A stretch of 64,000 nucleotides of DNA from Gammaproteobacteria bacterium (GCA_012103475.1 WLWS01000003.1:525565-589564); one strand, 5' to 3'. Positions 38,893 through 46,946 are shown, numbered from the stretch's first letter. Program-made: numbers and translations. The notes: generated by a model from the sequence alone, not told the origin.

Positions 38893-39447
38893 ATGTTGCT
38901 AACCCTGGATGCAAACAGGCAATGGCTGAGCCCGGCTCGTCACTTGCTCTCGCCAAATTGTGATGAACGCCCTGATGTGAATGATATCAGTCTGATTATT
39001 ATCCACGGTATCAGTCTGCCACCGAATCAATACGGCGGCCCGCATATTGATCAGCTTTTCACAAATAGCCTGAATCCGGATGAACATACTTATTTTGCTG
39101 AAATTCAGGCGCTAAGAGTCTCTTCACACTTATTAATAGATAGAAAAGGGCTACTCACCCAGTATGTGCCTTTTGATAAGCGTGCCTGGCATGCCGGCAA
39201 ATCAATTTACGAAGGACGCGAGAATTGTAACGATTTTGCTATCGGTATCGAATTTGAAGGCTGTGACGATGAAAAATATGAGTCCTGCCAGTATGAGATC
39301 GGCGCAACAGTGGTTAAACTGTTGTTGCAGAGTTTTCCGGATTTGAGCAGGGAAAGCATAGTGGGTCATTGTGATGTCGCACCGGGACGCAAAACGGATC
39401 CGGGCGAGGCTTTTGACTGGGATTATTTCCGCAAGCTAATAGTATGA
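38893..39447 (+). CDS. ampD: 1,6-anhydro-N-acetylmuramyl-L-alanine amidase AmpD
   Basis: AmpD is a cytoplasmic zinc amidase of peptidoglycan recycling; its activity keeps the AmpR inducer low. The 184-residue protein has the Amidase_2 fold with zinc ligands in LIIIHGISLP (His near 37), and in the end motif GHCDVAPGRKTDPGEAFDW (His near 158, Asp near 168). CDERPDVNDISLIIIHGIS and YVPFDKRAWHAGKS are typical of AmpD. ampE follows 31 bp downstream as in enterics. Confidence 0.95.
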   Translation: MLLTLDANRQWLSPARHLLSPNCDERPDVNDISLIIIHGISLPPNQYGGPHIDQLFTNSLNPDEHTYFAEIQALRVSSHLLIDRKGLLTQYVPFDKRAWHAGKSIYEGRENCNDFAIGIEFEGCDDEKYESCQYEIGATVVKLLLQSFPDLSRESIVGHCDVAPGRKTDPGEAFDWDYFRKLIV

Positions 39448-39478
39448 AACTATAAGACAACAACAGAGCACTACCTAA

Positions 39479-40351
39479 ATGACACTTATCAGTATATTGG
39501 CAGGACTCGCGCTTGAATATTTTCTGGGAGCGCTCGATCACATCCGTAATCGCGACTGGTTTGATCAATATCGACGCTGGCTTGAAACACGTTGTAGCGA
39601 TCGATCATTCTGGGATGGCCCGGCAGGTTTGTTACTGACTCTGGCCCTGCCTTTGTCGGCATTGCTGCTTATCTCTCATCTTTTTTCAAACGTCTCAGGA
39701 CTACTGGTTTTTTTCCTGTCGATTGTGATTTTTGTTTATAGCCTTGGCCCGGATTTCAACACACTTTTTAACGGTTACGTGGAAGCCCTTGAAAAGGGTG
39801 ATCAGGTACTGGTACAGCGTATTGAGGAAGAGCTGTTTTTTGAGGAGCTGTCAGAGGACAAAGAGCAGCGCGAGAAAAGTGCCATTGAAACCGTCCTGCT
39901 TTGTGCCCATGAACATATTTTCGGCGTGATTTTCTGGTTTATCATTCTGGGTATGTTCGGTGCGCTTCTGTATTGTCTTATCGTTCGTCTTAGCGACGAT
40001 TATTCCGAGATTCGAGGCGGTTATGCGGATGCTATTCGCAATCTGCACAATTTACTTATGTGGCCTTCATCCAGATTGCAGGCACTCGGATTTGCCCTTG
40101 GTGGTTCTCTAGTGGATGCCATTGAAGGCTGGCGTAGTGTTGAAGGCGAAAGTCTTGATGTCAGTAAAGAAATAGTCAAAACCGCCGGTCTGTGGGCTCT
40201 GCAATATCAGCCTGAACTCGGTGTGGAGTACAGCGATGAGTTGGAGTCTTACGTCAACTGGGTCAAAGAAGCGCAGGCACTGGCTAATCGCACCTTAATT
40301 GTCTGGCTGACCATACTCGGCGTTATGACACTGGGTGGCTGGCTGATCTGA
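39479..40351 (+). CDS. ampE: AmpE-like inner-membrane regulator
   Basis: 290 residues with four hydrophobic segments (about 1-14, 55-90, 140-165 and 268-290). MTLISILAGLALEYFLGAL and YSLGPDFNTLFNGYVEAL with GVIFWFIILGMFGALLYCLIVRLSD match the AmpE family (CobD/CbiB-like fold). AmpE is linked to beta-lactam sensing in enterobacteria, with its biochemical role unresolved. The ampD-ampE order supports the name; no ampR or ampC is in the window. Confidence 0.87.
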   Translation: MTLISILAGLALEYFLGALDHIRNRDWFDQYRRWLETRCSDRSFWDGPAGLLLTLALPLSALLLISHLFSNVSGLLVFFLSIVIFVYSLGPDFNTLFNGYVEALEKGDQVLVQRIEEELFFEELSEDKEQREKSAIETVLLCAHEHIFGVIFWFIILGMFGALLYCLIVRLSDDYSEIRGGYADAIRNLHNLLMWPSSRLQALGFALGGSLVDAIEGWRSVEGESLDVSKEIVKTAGLWALQYQPELGVEYSDELESYVNWVKEAQALANRTLIVWLTILGVMTLGGWLI

Positions 40352-40366
40352 GTCAAGCAGCTGGTC

Positions 40367-41104
40367 TCAGAGGCTTAAATACTCTGCGACCCGCATCATC
40401 TTTTTTTCACCCCGCTCTATAACAAGAATACTGTCAGTCTCATACCAGTCACTCAGCACTGTGCGAGTTGCGGGTTTACCTTCAAGCTCAAACTCATGTG
40501 TACCGGGCCGGTGCGTATGGCCGTGAATCACTTCCTGTACATCCTGCTTGCGCATGGCCGTCTCAACTGTGCTTTGTTCTACATCGATAATCGTTGCCGA
40601 TTTTTTGTTACTCGACTTTTTAATTAGCGGTCGCAGTCCATGAGAGAGTTTTATTCTCAGTGCATAGGGTAGGCGCGGAAACACATAGCGAGTAAAAGCG
40701 GATTCCATAAAAGCGCGGTAGCGCTGATAGCCGACATCAAGTGTGCAAAACACATCCCCATGAGCGAGCAAAATTCTTTGTCCCTGTAATTCAATGACAT
40801 GCTGATCGGGCAGGACGGTGCAGCCGCTGTATTCTTTGAAAGAGGGATTGAGCATCAGATCACGATTGCCGCGAATAATAAACAGATTGTCGTTGGCGGA
40901 TGCGTAAGCGGCAAGCTCAGCAATAATTTCCGGGTTAGGTGGGGTGTTGTCGTCGTTACCAACCCAGAAATGATCAAAGAGATCACCGAGAATATACAGT
41001 GCAGAGGCCAGACGTGCGCGACCCTGCAACAACTCTTTAAAGAGCTGGATTTTCTCAGGCCGATCAGGGCTGAGATGCAAATCAGAAATAAACAGAGTTT
41101 CCAT
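40367..41104 (-). CDS. lpxH: UDP-2,3-diacylglucosamine diphosphatase LpxH
   Basis: LpxH hydrolyses UDP-2,3-diacyl-GlcN to lipid X, the fourth step of lipid A synthesis at the inner-membrane surface. The 245-residue calcineurin-like phosphoesterase has FISDLHLS at 5-12, LGDLFDHFWVGND near 40, IRGNRDLML near 80, LAHGDVFC near 115 and VIHGHTHRP near 195, all Mn-binding motifs of LpxH. Normal length. It lies 43 bp downstream of ppiB on the same strand; both are often neighbours of cysS. Confidence 0.95.
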   Translation of the reverse strand: METLFISDLHLSPDRPEKIQLFKELLQGRARLASALYILGDLFDHFWVGNDDNTPPNPEIIAELAAYASANDNLFIIRGNRDLMLNPSFKEYSGCTVLPDQHVIELQGQRILLAHGDVFCTLDVGYQRYRAFMESAFTRYVFPRLPYALRIKLSHGLRPLIKKSSNKKSATIIDVEQSTVETAMRKQDVQEVIHGHTHRPGTHEFELEGKPATRTVLSDWYETDSILVIERGEKKMMRVAEYLSL

Positions 41105-41147
41105 GGGCGGCCAGCTCAGTTGTCTGGAGCTGGCTGGAGTGTTTCAA

Positions 41148-41648
41148 TCAAGTCTCAATGACTTCCATTTTCTGAATCACTACCGGTTCCTCAGGCACAT
41201 CCTGATAACCCTTGCGGGAAGTGGTATCCACTTCTTCGATTTTCTCAACCACATCGCTGCCTTCGATCACTTTACCAAACACACAATAGCCCCAGCCATC
41301 TTCTGAGGCAGAGCGAAAATCAAGAAAGGCATTTTCGGTGGTATTGATAAAGAATTGTGCCGAAGCGGAGTGCGGGTCCGCAGTGCGGGCCATGGCAATG
41401 GTTCTATCAACATTACTCAGACCATTGTCGGCTTCGTTCTTAATTGACTCTCTGGTCGGCTGCTCGTTCATGTCCTGATCCATACCGCCGCCCTGGATCA
41501 TGAAATCTTCAATAACCCGATGAAAAATCGTGCCGTCATAATGGCCATCACGCACATAAGTGAGGAAATTCTCAACGGTTACAGGGGCTTTTTCCGCATT
41601 AAGCTCAAGTACTATCTCGCCGTGGCTGGTTGTTATACGTACGTTCAT
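41148..41648 (-). CDS. ppiB: Cytoplasmic cyclophilin-type peptidyl-prolyl isomerase PpiB
   Basis: 166 residues without a signal peptide. The cyclophilin signature is complete: GTIFHRVIEDFMIQGGG near 42, ARTADPHSASAQFFIN near 88 and GYCVFGKVIEGSDVV near 122. PpiB accelerates proline isomerisation during folding. It is transcribed divergently from cysS with 147 bp between starts, a very common gammaproteobacterial pairing. Confidence 0.95.
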   Translation of the reverse strand: MNVRITTSHGEIVLELNAEKAPVTVENFLTYVRDGHYDGTIFHRVIEDFMIQGGGMDQDMNEQPTRESIKNEADNGLSNVDRTIAMARTADPHSASAQFFINTTENAFLDFRSASEDGWGYCVFGKVIEGSDVVEKIEEVDTTSRKGYQDVPEEPVVIQKMEVIET

Positions 41649-41795
41649 TCAAATCTCCGGACTGGGTAAATGTAAACGGGAAGCGACTATGATAGTTACT
41701 CACTATGGAATAGCAACAGCAGACAAAAAATCCCCGCGTCTGGCCCTCATTATTTGATAATATGCGCGCCACAAGTAACGCCAGATACCACAAAC

Positions 41796-43178
41796 ATGCT
41801 AAAAATCTACAATACACTGAGCAGGCAGAAAGAAGAATTCACTCCCATGGTCGCGGGCAAGGTGAGCATGTATGTCTGTGGCATCACAGTTTATGACCTC
41901 TGTCATATCGGCCATGCACGTTTCATGCTGGTGTTCGACACGACCGTTCGTTATCTGCGACACCGCGGATACGAGGTGAACTACATTCGCAATATTACGG
42001 ATATAGACGACAAGATCATTAATCGTGCGAATGAAAACGGTGAAGACATCGATACCCTGACGGCACGTTATATTGAAGCCATGAATGAGGACACTGATGC
42101 CCTCAATATGCTCAGGCCCGATCATGAGCCCCGCGCAACAGAACATATTAAAGAAATCATCGATATTACCAGCCAGCTCATTGAGAAAGACTATGCTTAC
42201 GCCGCCGACAATGGCGACGTCTATTTTGCCGTGAGCAAATACAAAGACTACGGTCAGCTGTCTGGCAAAAAGATTGATGAATTACGTGCCGGTGAGCGTG
42301 TCGCGGTCGACGAGGGTAAAAAAGACCCACTCGACTTCGTCCTGTGGAAATCATCCAAACCCAATGAACCCAGCTGGGATTCTCCCTGGGGAGCCGGTCG
42401 ACCGGGCTGGCATATCGAATGCTCGGCCATGTCGATCAAAACTCTGGGTGAAGAATTCGACATCCATGGTGGTGGTCAGGATCTGCAATTCCCTCATCAT
42501 GAAAATGAGATCGCCCAATCCTGCTGTGCTACGGGCAAAGGCTTCGCCCGCCTGTGGATGCACAATGGTTTTGTCCGTGTAGATGATGAGAAAATGTCCA
42601 AGTCACTGGGTAATTTTTTCACCATCCGTGAGGTCATGGAAAAATACAGCCCGGAAGTGATCCGTTTTTTTATTCTGTCCAGCCACTACCGCAGCCAGCT
42701 CAATTATTCTGATAGTCACCTGGATGAAGCCAGAGCCTCGCTCGAAGGGCTTTATATCGCATTGCGCGATACCGAAGCGGGCGAAGGGGATATTGATGAG
42801 AGTTACCTCGAACAATTCAACAATGTCATGGATGATGATTTCAATACCGCCAAAGCCATCGCCATATTTCACGAGCTGGCACGCGAGATAAATCGCATCA
42901 GCGATAAACCCAGCTCCGAGGCCGCCAGACTGGCCCGCACTCTGAAGCAGCTCGCAGCCATCCTCGGCATGCTGCAATCCGATCCCACGACCTATCTACA
43001 GGGAGGCAGCAATGGTGATGGCTTGTCCAACGATGATATTGAAAATCTCATTAATGACCGCACAGAAGCCAGAAAAAACAAGGACTTCGCCGAATCCGAC
43101 CGCATCAGAGATTTGTTATTGGAACAAGGCATAGCCCTGGAAGACGGCCCGGTAGGTACCATTTGGCGCAGAAACTAA
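41796..43178 (+). CDS. cysS: Cysteinyl-tRNA synthetase
   Basis: Charges tRNA-Cys. From ATG 41796 ([15 protein letters not shown]) the protein has 460 residues; the longer frame from 41754 adds a non-conserved leader. Zinc ligand Cys at 28 (YVCGITVYD), HIGH-type motif CHIGHAR at about 37, EC..MS (WHIECSAMS) near 209, H-E in [11 protein letters not shown] near 235, and KMSKSLGN near 267. Normal length and domain order, with a C-terminal anticodon-binding helix bundle. Confidence 0.96.
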   Translation: MLKIYNTLSRQKEEFTPMVAGKVSMYVCGITVYDLCHIGHARFMLVFDTTVRYLRHRGYEVNYIRNITDIDDKIINRANENGEDIDTLTARYIEAMNEDTDALNMLRPDHEPRATEHIKEIIDITSQLIEKDYAYAADNGDVYFAVSKYKDYGQLSGKKIDELRAGERVAVDEGKKDPLDFVLWKSSKPNEPSWDSPWGAGRPGWHIECSAMSIKTLGEEFDIHGGGQDLQFPHHENEIAQSCCATGKGFARLWMHNGFVRVDDEKMSKSLGNFFTIREVMEKYSPEVIRFFILSSHYRSQLNYSDSHLDEARASLEGLYIALRDTEAGEGDIDESYLEQFNNVMDDDFNTAKAIAIFHELAREINRISDKPSSEAARLARTLKQLAAILGMLQSDPTTYLQGGSNGDGLSNDDIENLINDRTEARKNKDFAESDRIRDLLLEQGIALEDGPVGTIWRRN

Positions 43179-43255
43179 CCATCAGACCACTGCCATTACC
43201 TCAAAAGCGGGAATCGCTTAAATAATCGGCAGAAAGACGTATATAAGCTGAGTAA

Positions 43256-43284
43256 TTGACGCCCCATAAGGCGACGCGTATCAT
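43256..43284 (+). promoter_or_regulatory. Sigma-70 promoter of the tRNA-Pro cluster
   Basis: TTGACG (43256-43261) and TATCAT (43279-43284) are separated by exactly 17 bp. The following C-rich segment (CCCTCC) resembles stable-RNA discriminators, and the mature tRNA-Pro begins 41 bp further on. The promoter probably serves the whole Pro-Arg-His-Lys cluster. Confidence 0.7.
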
Positions 43285-43325
43285 CCCTCCTCCTTGCAGG
43301 AAGGTGGTGTTTTTTAAGGAAATGT

Positions 43326-43402
43326 CGGGGCATAGCGCAGCCTGGTAGCGCATCTGCTTTGGGAGCAGAGGGTCGGGAGTTCGAATCTCTCTGCCCCGAC
43401 CA
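43326..43402 (+). tRNA. tRNA-Pro(TGG)
   Basis: 77 nt with encoded CCA. Acceptor CGGGGCA pairs perfectly with TGCCCCG. Anticodon stem TCTGC/GCAGA around loop TTTGGGA gives anticodon TGG; the T-loop is TTCGAAT. First gene of the four-tRNA cluster. Confidence 0.95.
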
Positions 43403-43426
43403 ATTTCTTAACTTTAAACACCATGC

Positions 43427-43454
43427 CGTCATTCCCGCGAAAGCAGGAATCCAG
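43427..43454. repeat. dRS3-like dispersed repeat element
   Basis: The 20-bp core ATTCCC-N8-AGGAAT at 43431-43450 (loop GCGAAAGC) within CGTCATTCCCGCG...GGAATCCAG closely resembles the dRS3/NEMIS-type short inverted repeat widespread in proteobacteria (consensus ATTCCC-N8-GGGAAT), with one mismatch. It lies between tRNA-Pro and tRNA-Arg. I saw no second copy in this window, so its repeat nature rests on the known family. Confidence 0.45.
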
Positions 43455-43511
43455 TAAAATTACTACCGAGAGAGCCGATGTTGGTTTTCGTGCAAGGTGA
43501 CAGGTAAGTAT

Positions 43512-43816
43512 GCGCCTGTAGCTCAACAGGATAGAGCACCGGCCTTTAGGCGCGAACAGTATTGTTCGCTTTAGGAGCCTTTATGGGGAACTGAACCCAT
43601 AAAGTGGATCGCACTGTATCGGGGAAACCTTAACAGCCAGGCTGATGGCAATCCCGAGGAAACCTGAAGGTTGGGGATCCGTAGAGACTATACGTGTGAC
43701 ACCTGAGATGGTGAAGAGATAGTCCAGACCACAAACCTGATTTAAATGGGGCGTCGAAAGGCGTAGTTGGTAAGCTAAGCCGGGGGTTAGGGGTTCAAGT
43801 CCTCTCAGGCGCGCCA
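43512..43816 (+). tRNA. tRNA-Arg(TCT), interrupted by a group I intron
   Basis: Two exons, 43512-43546 and 43775-43816, make a 77-nt tRNA with encoded CCA. Acceptor GCGCCTG/CAGGCGC, anticodon stem CCGGC/GCCGG and T-arm AGGGG/CCTCT all close. The joined anticodon loop is CTTCTAA, with anticodon TCT, as in standard bacterial tRNA-Arg(UCU). The intron lies after the first anticodon base. Exon borders are inferred from the loop and from the intron ending in G, and could shift by a base. The gene sits between tRNA-Pro and tRNA-His. Confidence 0.88.
43547..43774 (+). ncRNA. Self-splicing group I intron in tRNA-Arg
   Basis: About 228 nt with no open frame for a homing endonuclease. The catalytic core can be drawn by hand: P2 CTTTATGGG/CCCATAAAG (near 43579-43604), P3 GGATC (43606-43610)/GATCC (43676-43680), P4 TCGGG/CCCGA, P5 GCCA..TGGC (43636-43649), P6 AACC..GGTT, P7 GACTAT (43686-43691)/ATAGTC (43719-43724) and P8 CACC/GGTG. 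The R and S elements (GTAGAGACTATA and GAGATAGTCC) match group I consensus, and the last base is G. A hairpin GCGAACA/TGTTCGC (near 43551-43568) extends P1. It resembles the small IC3 introns known in bacterial tRNA genes. Confidence 0.88.
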
Positions 43817-43852
43817 TTTACAAAGAATGGCCTAAGCAGTAAACGATTCTAT

Positions 43853-43929
43853 GGTGGGCGTAGCTCAGTTGGTAGAGCCCCGGATTGTGATTCCGGTGGT
43901 CGCGGGTTCGAACCCCGTCGCTCACCCCA
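43853..43929 (+). tRNA. tRNA-His(GTG)
   Basis: 77 nt with CCA and the extra 5' G(-1) opposite discriminator C that is specific to tRNA-His. Acceptor GTGGGCG/CGCTCAC, anticodon loop TTGTGAT with anticodon GTG, and T-loop TTCGAAC. Third gene of the cluster. Confidence 0.95.
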
Positions 43930-43960
43930 TTTACACCAGTAATGCAGTACCCACCTATGC

Positions 43961-44036
43961 GGGCCGTTAGCTCAGTTGGTAGAGCAGGGGACTCTTAATC
44001 CCAAGGTCGTAGGTTCGACCCCTACACGGCCCACCA
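43961..44036 (+). tRNA. tRNA-Lys(CTT)
   Basis: 76 nt with CCA. Acceptor GGGCCGT pairs with ACGGCCC, D-arm GCTC/GAGC, anticodon loop CTCTTAA with anticodon CTT, and T-stem GTAGG/CCTAC. The top pair of the anticodon stem (G-A) is mismatched. It is the last host gene before the prophage, whose end begins about 14 bp downstream. Confidence 0.92.
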
Positions 44037-44059
44037 ATTAAATCAGGTATGTACCGAGC

Positions 44060-44162
44060 ACATGGTTGACGCTTTATAGCGGAGACATGGTTTACACTTT
44101 TAGTAAAAAAGGATGTAACGCCGCACTTGGTTTGCGATCTCGCCGCACTTGAATTGCGATCT
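44060..44162. repeat. Two tandem repeat pairs at the phage right end
   Basis: Two kinds of direct repeats lie in the gene-free 165 bp between tRNA-Lys and the first phage gene. Units at 44060-44084 and 44085-44109 both begin ACATGGTTKACRCTTT and abut with a 25-bp period. Units at 44119-44140 and 44141-44162 are 22 bp, abut exactly and differ at two positions (CGCCGCACTTG..TTGCGATCT). Multiple adjacent 22-25-bp sites are what Mu-type transposases bind at attR, but terminal repeats of an IS element could look alike. Confidence 0.6.
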
Positions 44163-44205
44163 GTTTATTGACCGTAAAAACGGGAAAATATGCCTATCTG
44201 GAGAG

Positions 44206-44700
44206 CTAAGGGCTTCTGTCTGAGCTTAACTGGCTCTCTTTGACGAGGTCACGCACAGGCACCTTAATGAAACCCCAGTGCTCTGAAACCCATACTAGCG
44301 AAGAATACATAACAATGGCTGCAAGTATGCCTAGCATCCATCTGACAATCTTTTGAGTCCAGAGTATCCATATGTCCCGGCGTTCTTCCTTTCTTATATA
44401 TCGTTGCCGCTGAGCTTCTAGATAGTTCTGGCTTTCCATCTTCATGATAAACACATCAAATTCGGCTAAAAATACTTGCATAGTTTCTGCGAAGGACGTG
44501 AGTCTCTTTATCGGAAATGATGAGGCTCCTTTCTCAGCTATTCCTGATGTCAACGATGTCACCACTTGAACCAGATTGTCGCTGTTAACGTGGTAACCTT
44601 TTTCGTTGCAGCTATCCTTCAAATTGCTGAGTTCGCTATTAAGATTAGACCTGGCTTGATCCACGTTTCGAAATTGACGCTCGATTGGCAGTTCTTCCAT
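44206..44700 (-). CDS. Phage right-end protein with one membrane segment, unknown
   Basis: 164 residues from ATG 44700, preceded by AAGGTG; a GTG at 44709 overlapping the methylase stop is an alternative. Residues 1-115 are predicted helical and charged; one transmembrane segment follows (WMLGILAAIVMYSSLVWV, about 128-146) with a short C-terminal tail. No family recognised. As the last gene before the prophage end, it could be a lysogenic-conversion gene (inference). Confidence 0.6.
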   Translation of the reverse strand: MEELPIERQFRNVDQARSNLNSELSNLKDSCNEKGYHVNSDNLVQVVTSLTSGIAEKGASSFPIKRLTSFAETMQVFLAEFDVFIMKMESQNYLEAQRQRYIRKEERRDIWILWTQKIVRWMLGILAAIVMYSSLVWVSEHWGFIKVPVRDLVKESQLSSDRSP

Positions 44701-44705
44701 AACAG

Positions 44706-45524
44706 TCACCTTTTATCACGTAATTGTCGCGTGATTATAACCTCTCCAAACATTCGCTGCTTCTGATTTCCCCCACCGACTGAATAGTTAGTTCTGACCT
44801 TTTGAAGCTTGAACCCTTTGTAGATTTTACGCACCTCCGGCACGTCATTTAATGACACTATAAACTGGCCTTTTATACCCATTAAAATGTCCCTCAAACG
44901 CTCGTGATCATCCTTACTATACATGCCCTTGCCATAGTAATCTTCGCTGTTGTAATACGGTGAATCGACATAGAAAAGTGTTGTGGCTTTGTCATACCGG
45001 GCAATGAAATCCTGATAAGGCAAGCACTCGATGACCACCCTCGATAGCCTGGTATGCAAATCCTCAAGCATGGGCGCAAGCTTAGTAATGTCAAACCTGG
45101 CCGGGCCTGACTTATCTACCCCAAAAGCACGGCTGGTGGCCTTCCCACCAAAGCATGTTTTCTGTAAATAAATAAACCTTGCGGCACGCTCCAAATCGGT
45201 GAGTGTGGCCGGGTCTGTATTAGCCAGTCGACTGAACTCCGTGCGAGTCGTAATCTGGAACCGCATCATCTCCATGAACGGCACATAATGGCGCTGCAGT
45301 ATTCGGAAAAAGTTCGCCACGTCCTGGCTATAATCATTGATTACTTCTGACTTCGCCACGAATGGCCGACGCAAAAATACACCTCCCATGCCGACAAAAG
45401 GCTCTGCATAGCAGGTATGTTTAATCTTCTCTATCTTGTTAATGATCGTATCAGCCAAAAGGCTTTTGCCGCCCACCCAGGGGGCGACTGGTTTCACTGG
45501 TGTTGTCGTCTTCATTTGAGCCAT
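44706..45524 (-). CDS. D12-class DNA adenine N6-methyltransferase
   Basis: 272 residues. SAM-binding motif I region PWVGGKSLLADTI at 15-27 and YAEPFVGMGGVFL at 39-51 are typical of Dam/D12 methylases, and the catalytic motif IV is DSPY at 187-190 in place of the usual DPPY. NDYSQDVANFF (63-73) and the C-terminal SLNDVPEVRKIY also fit. It would methylate adenine in phage or host DNA to protect against restriction or to regulate. Its place near the right end mirrors the Mu mom modification gene. An ATG preceded by GGAAAT is used. Confidence 0.87.
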   Translation of the reverse strand: MAQMKTTTPVKPVAPWVGGKSLLADTIINKIEKIKHTCYAEPFVGMGGVFLRRPFVAKSEVINDYSQDVANFFRILQRHYVPFMEMMRFQITTRTEFSRLANTDPATLTDLERAARFIYLQKTCFGGKATSRAFGVDKSGPARFDITKLAPMLEDLHTRLSRVVIECLPYQDFIARYDKATTLFYVDSPYYNSEDYYGKGMYSKDDHERLRDILMGIKGQFIVSLNDVPEVRKIYKGFKLQKVRTNYSVGGGNQKQRMFGEVIITRQLRDKR

Positions 45525-45614
45525 ATTTCCATTATTATTTTTCTGTTAAGCTCACCTCGCCGCGTACGTGGCAGGGGAGCCTTGGGTGGCTCACTGCTAG
45601 TTCAGTGATTCGCT

Positions 45615-45646
45615 GGCCAGGTGTGTGTTACCGCACACGCCTGGTC
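45615..45646 (-). other. Long stem-loop between fibre genes and the methylase
   Basis: GGCCAGGTGTGTG and CACACGCCTGGTC form a 13-bp stem (two G-T pairs as RNA) with a short loop. A second hairpin TCACTG/CAGTGA (45591-45608) lies next to it. Neither has a T-run, so they are not ordinary terminators; they occupy the 136-bp gap before the methylase and may control its expression. Confidence 0.5.
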
Positions 45647-45660
45647 GCTCCTCTTATCTT

Positions 45661-46206
45661 TTACCAAACGATTGCTTCGACCTCCGCTTTTGTTGTTGCT
45701 GCGTTCACCGAATCTCTTAGCGTTCTGAATTTTGTCTTATGGGCAAGCAGCGCGGTCATGCCGTCTTTCATTGCCTGCTGGCTTTGTGAAACGGTGTGAA
45801 CACGCGGATGTTTGCTGTCTGCGTTTGCGAGTTTGTCATCGCAGGTAATTAGTTCGTCTATATTGCCGCTGACCACACTCGCCTGGATCCAGTCTCGGTT
45901 GTGTTGCTCGCTATCGTATTTGTGCGTGGTGCCGAGCGCATCCGAATCAAAACCGCCATTTAGTGCAGTGACAAAACTTTCGTTTAATGCGGAGATACGA
46001 TCTGCTTTTATGTTTTCTAAAGGATGGTCGATGACAACAACGGCATCATTCTCGATGCGCCTTAAACCGTTGTTGTCGATCAGGTCTTGCCACTGGTCAT
46101 CAGTAATCTGAAGACAGCCAGCAGGAATGCTGTCATGGACGTCGTCTGAAAAAATGCCAAGGATGTTATTGCCTACTTTTTCAGAATCGTATTGAACGTG
46201 GTACAT
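45661..46206 (-). CDS. Phage tail-fibre-associated protein (DUF4376-type)
   Basis: 181 residues. The N-terminal half (MYHVQYDSEKVGNNILGIFSDDVHDSIPAGCLQITDDQWQDL) resembles fibre-assembly proteins. The C-terminal half, with FDSDALGTTHKYDSEQHNRDWIQ followed by a helical pair, matches DUF4376, a domain found after tail-fibre genes. It is placed directly after the fibre gene (12-bp gap), as chaperones or fibre tip proteins are. The precise role is uncertain. Confidence 0.7.
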   Translation of the reverse strand: MYHVQYDSEKVGNNILGIFSDDVHDSIPAGCLQITDDQWQDLIDNNGLRRIENDAVVVIDHPLENIKADRISALNESFVTALNGGFDSDALGTTHKYDSEQHNRDWIQASVVSGNIDELITCDDKLANADSKHPRVHTVSQSQQAMKDGMTALLAHKTKFRTLRDSVNAATTKAEVEAIVW

Positions 46207-46218
46207 AGCAATCTCCTG

Positions 46219-46935
46219 TTATTTTCCGACAGCGAACCAGCGCACGGTTTCACCTTCTGAAATGTTTCCGTAAATGGTAATTTGTGTGGTTGAAGCGGTG
46301 CCAAAATTGAAACCGTGATAGCGAGTGCCTGCAATGGATGTTGCATAGTCACCAGTGACCGCTGAATACACGGCTGAAGCAAAGGCAATCGGAAAAGTAA
46401 TGGTGGCCACGCCTGATGACAGACTCGTTTGTCCCCACTGAAGAATCAGACCGCCTGGCAGTTTTTGATAGCCGCTGGTCGCGTGCGATTTTGCGAAGGA
46501 TGCTAGGCTAGCTGGCGTGACCGATCGAACCGTATCGGTGCCCGCTTGCGTTTCAGCATTCGTGGCCAGCTCCGCCAATCCCTTGACCGATGTCGTGGCG
46601 TTGCTGTGGGTATGAGCCAGTACTGAATACAGTGCGTTGGCTTCTGCAGCCGTTAGATACTGCGAATGCGGGTCGCCCAGAGCTTCGTGTGCAGAAACCG
46701 CACCGAGCGCTTCATACACAATTTGTGCGTCGGCGATTATCTGTAAAATAGCATTATATAAATCAGTGCCTTCTCCCTTAGTAAGTCCGGTGCCAGCCTC
46801 CTCGATGACTTCGATAATGTTTTCTTGAACATCATTCAGCCAAGCAGCGCCGACAATAGTTGCCAGTCTCGGTACACCGGGGTCGCCATCATCAAACTTA
46901 TTGGAGACGTGATTTGCAGCATCTGTTCTATGCAT
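46219..46935 (-). CDS. Short tail fibre protein
   Basis: 238 residues. The N-terminus (HRTDAANHVSNKFDDGDPGVPRLATIVGAAWLNDVQENI) is a common fibre/collar base-attachment motif in Mu-like phages. A central segment with HTHSNATTSVKGLAELATNAETQAGTDTVRSVTPASL is the phage tail-repeat type, and the C-terminus (GYQKLPGGLILQWGQ) matches the gp53-like receptor-binding tip. The fibre is much shorter than Mu gpS (about 500 residues). It determines host binding together with the next gene. Confidence 0.8.
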   Translation of the reverse strand: MHRTDAANHVSNKFDDGDPGVPRLATIVGAAWLNDVQENIIEVIEEAGTGLTKGEGTDLYNAILQIIADAQIVYEALGAVSAHEALGDPHSQYLTAAEANALYSVLAHTHSNATTSVKGLAELATNAETQAGTDTVRSVTPASLASFAKSHATSGYQKLPGGLILQWGQTSLSSGVATITFPIAFASAVYSAVTGDYATSIAGTRYHGFNFGTASTTQITIYGNISEGETVRWFAVGK

Positions 46936-46946
46936 GATTTATTTCC

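Noticed and set aside
43581-43817. 78-codon minus-strand frame across the tRNA-Arg intron
   Set aside because: Covers intron and exon of a tRNA; no start signals; considered and dismissed as a homing endonuclease.
45615-45646. Rho-independent terminator after the fibre genes
   Set aside because: Strong stem but no T-run on either strand at the right place; listed only as a hairpin.
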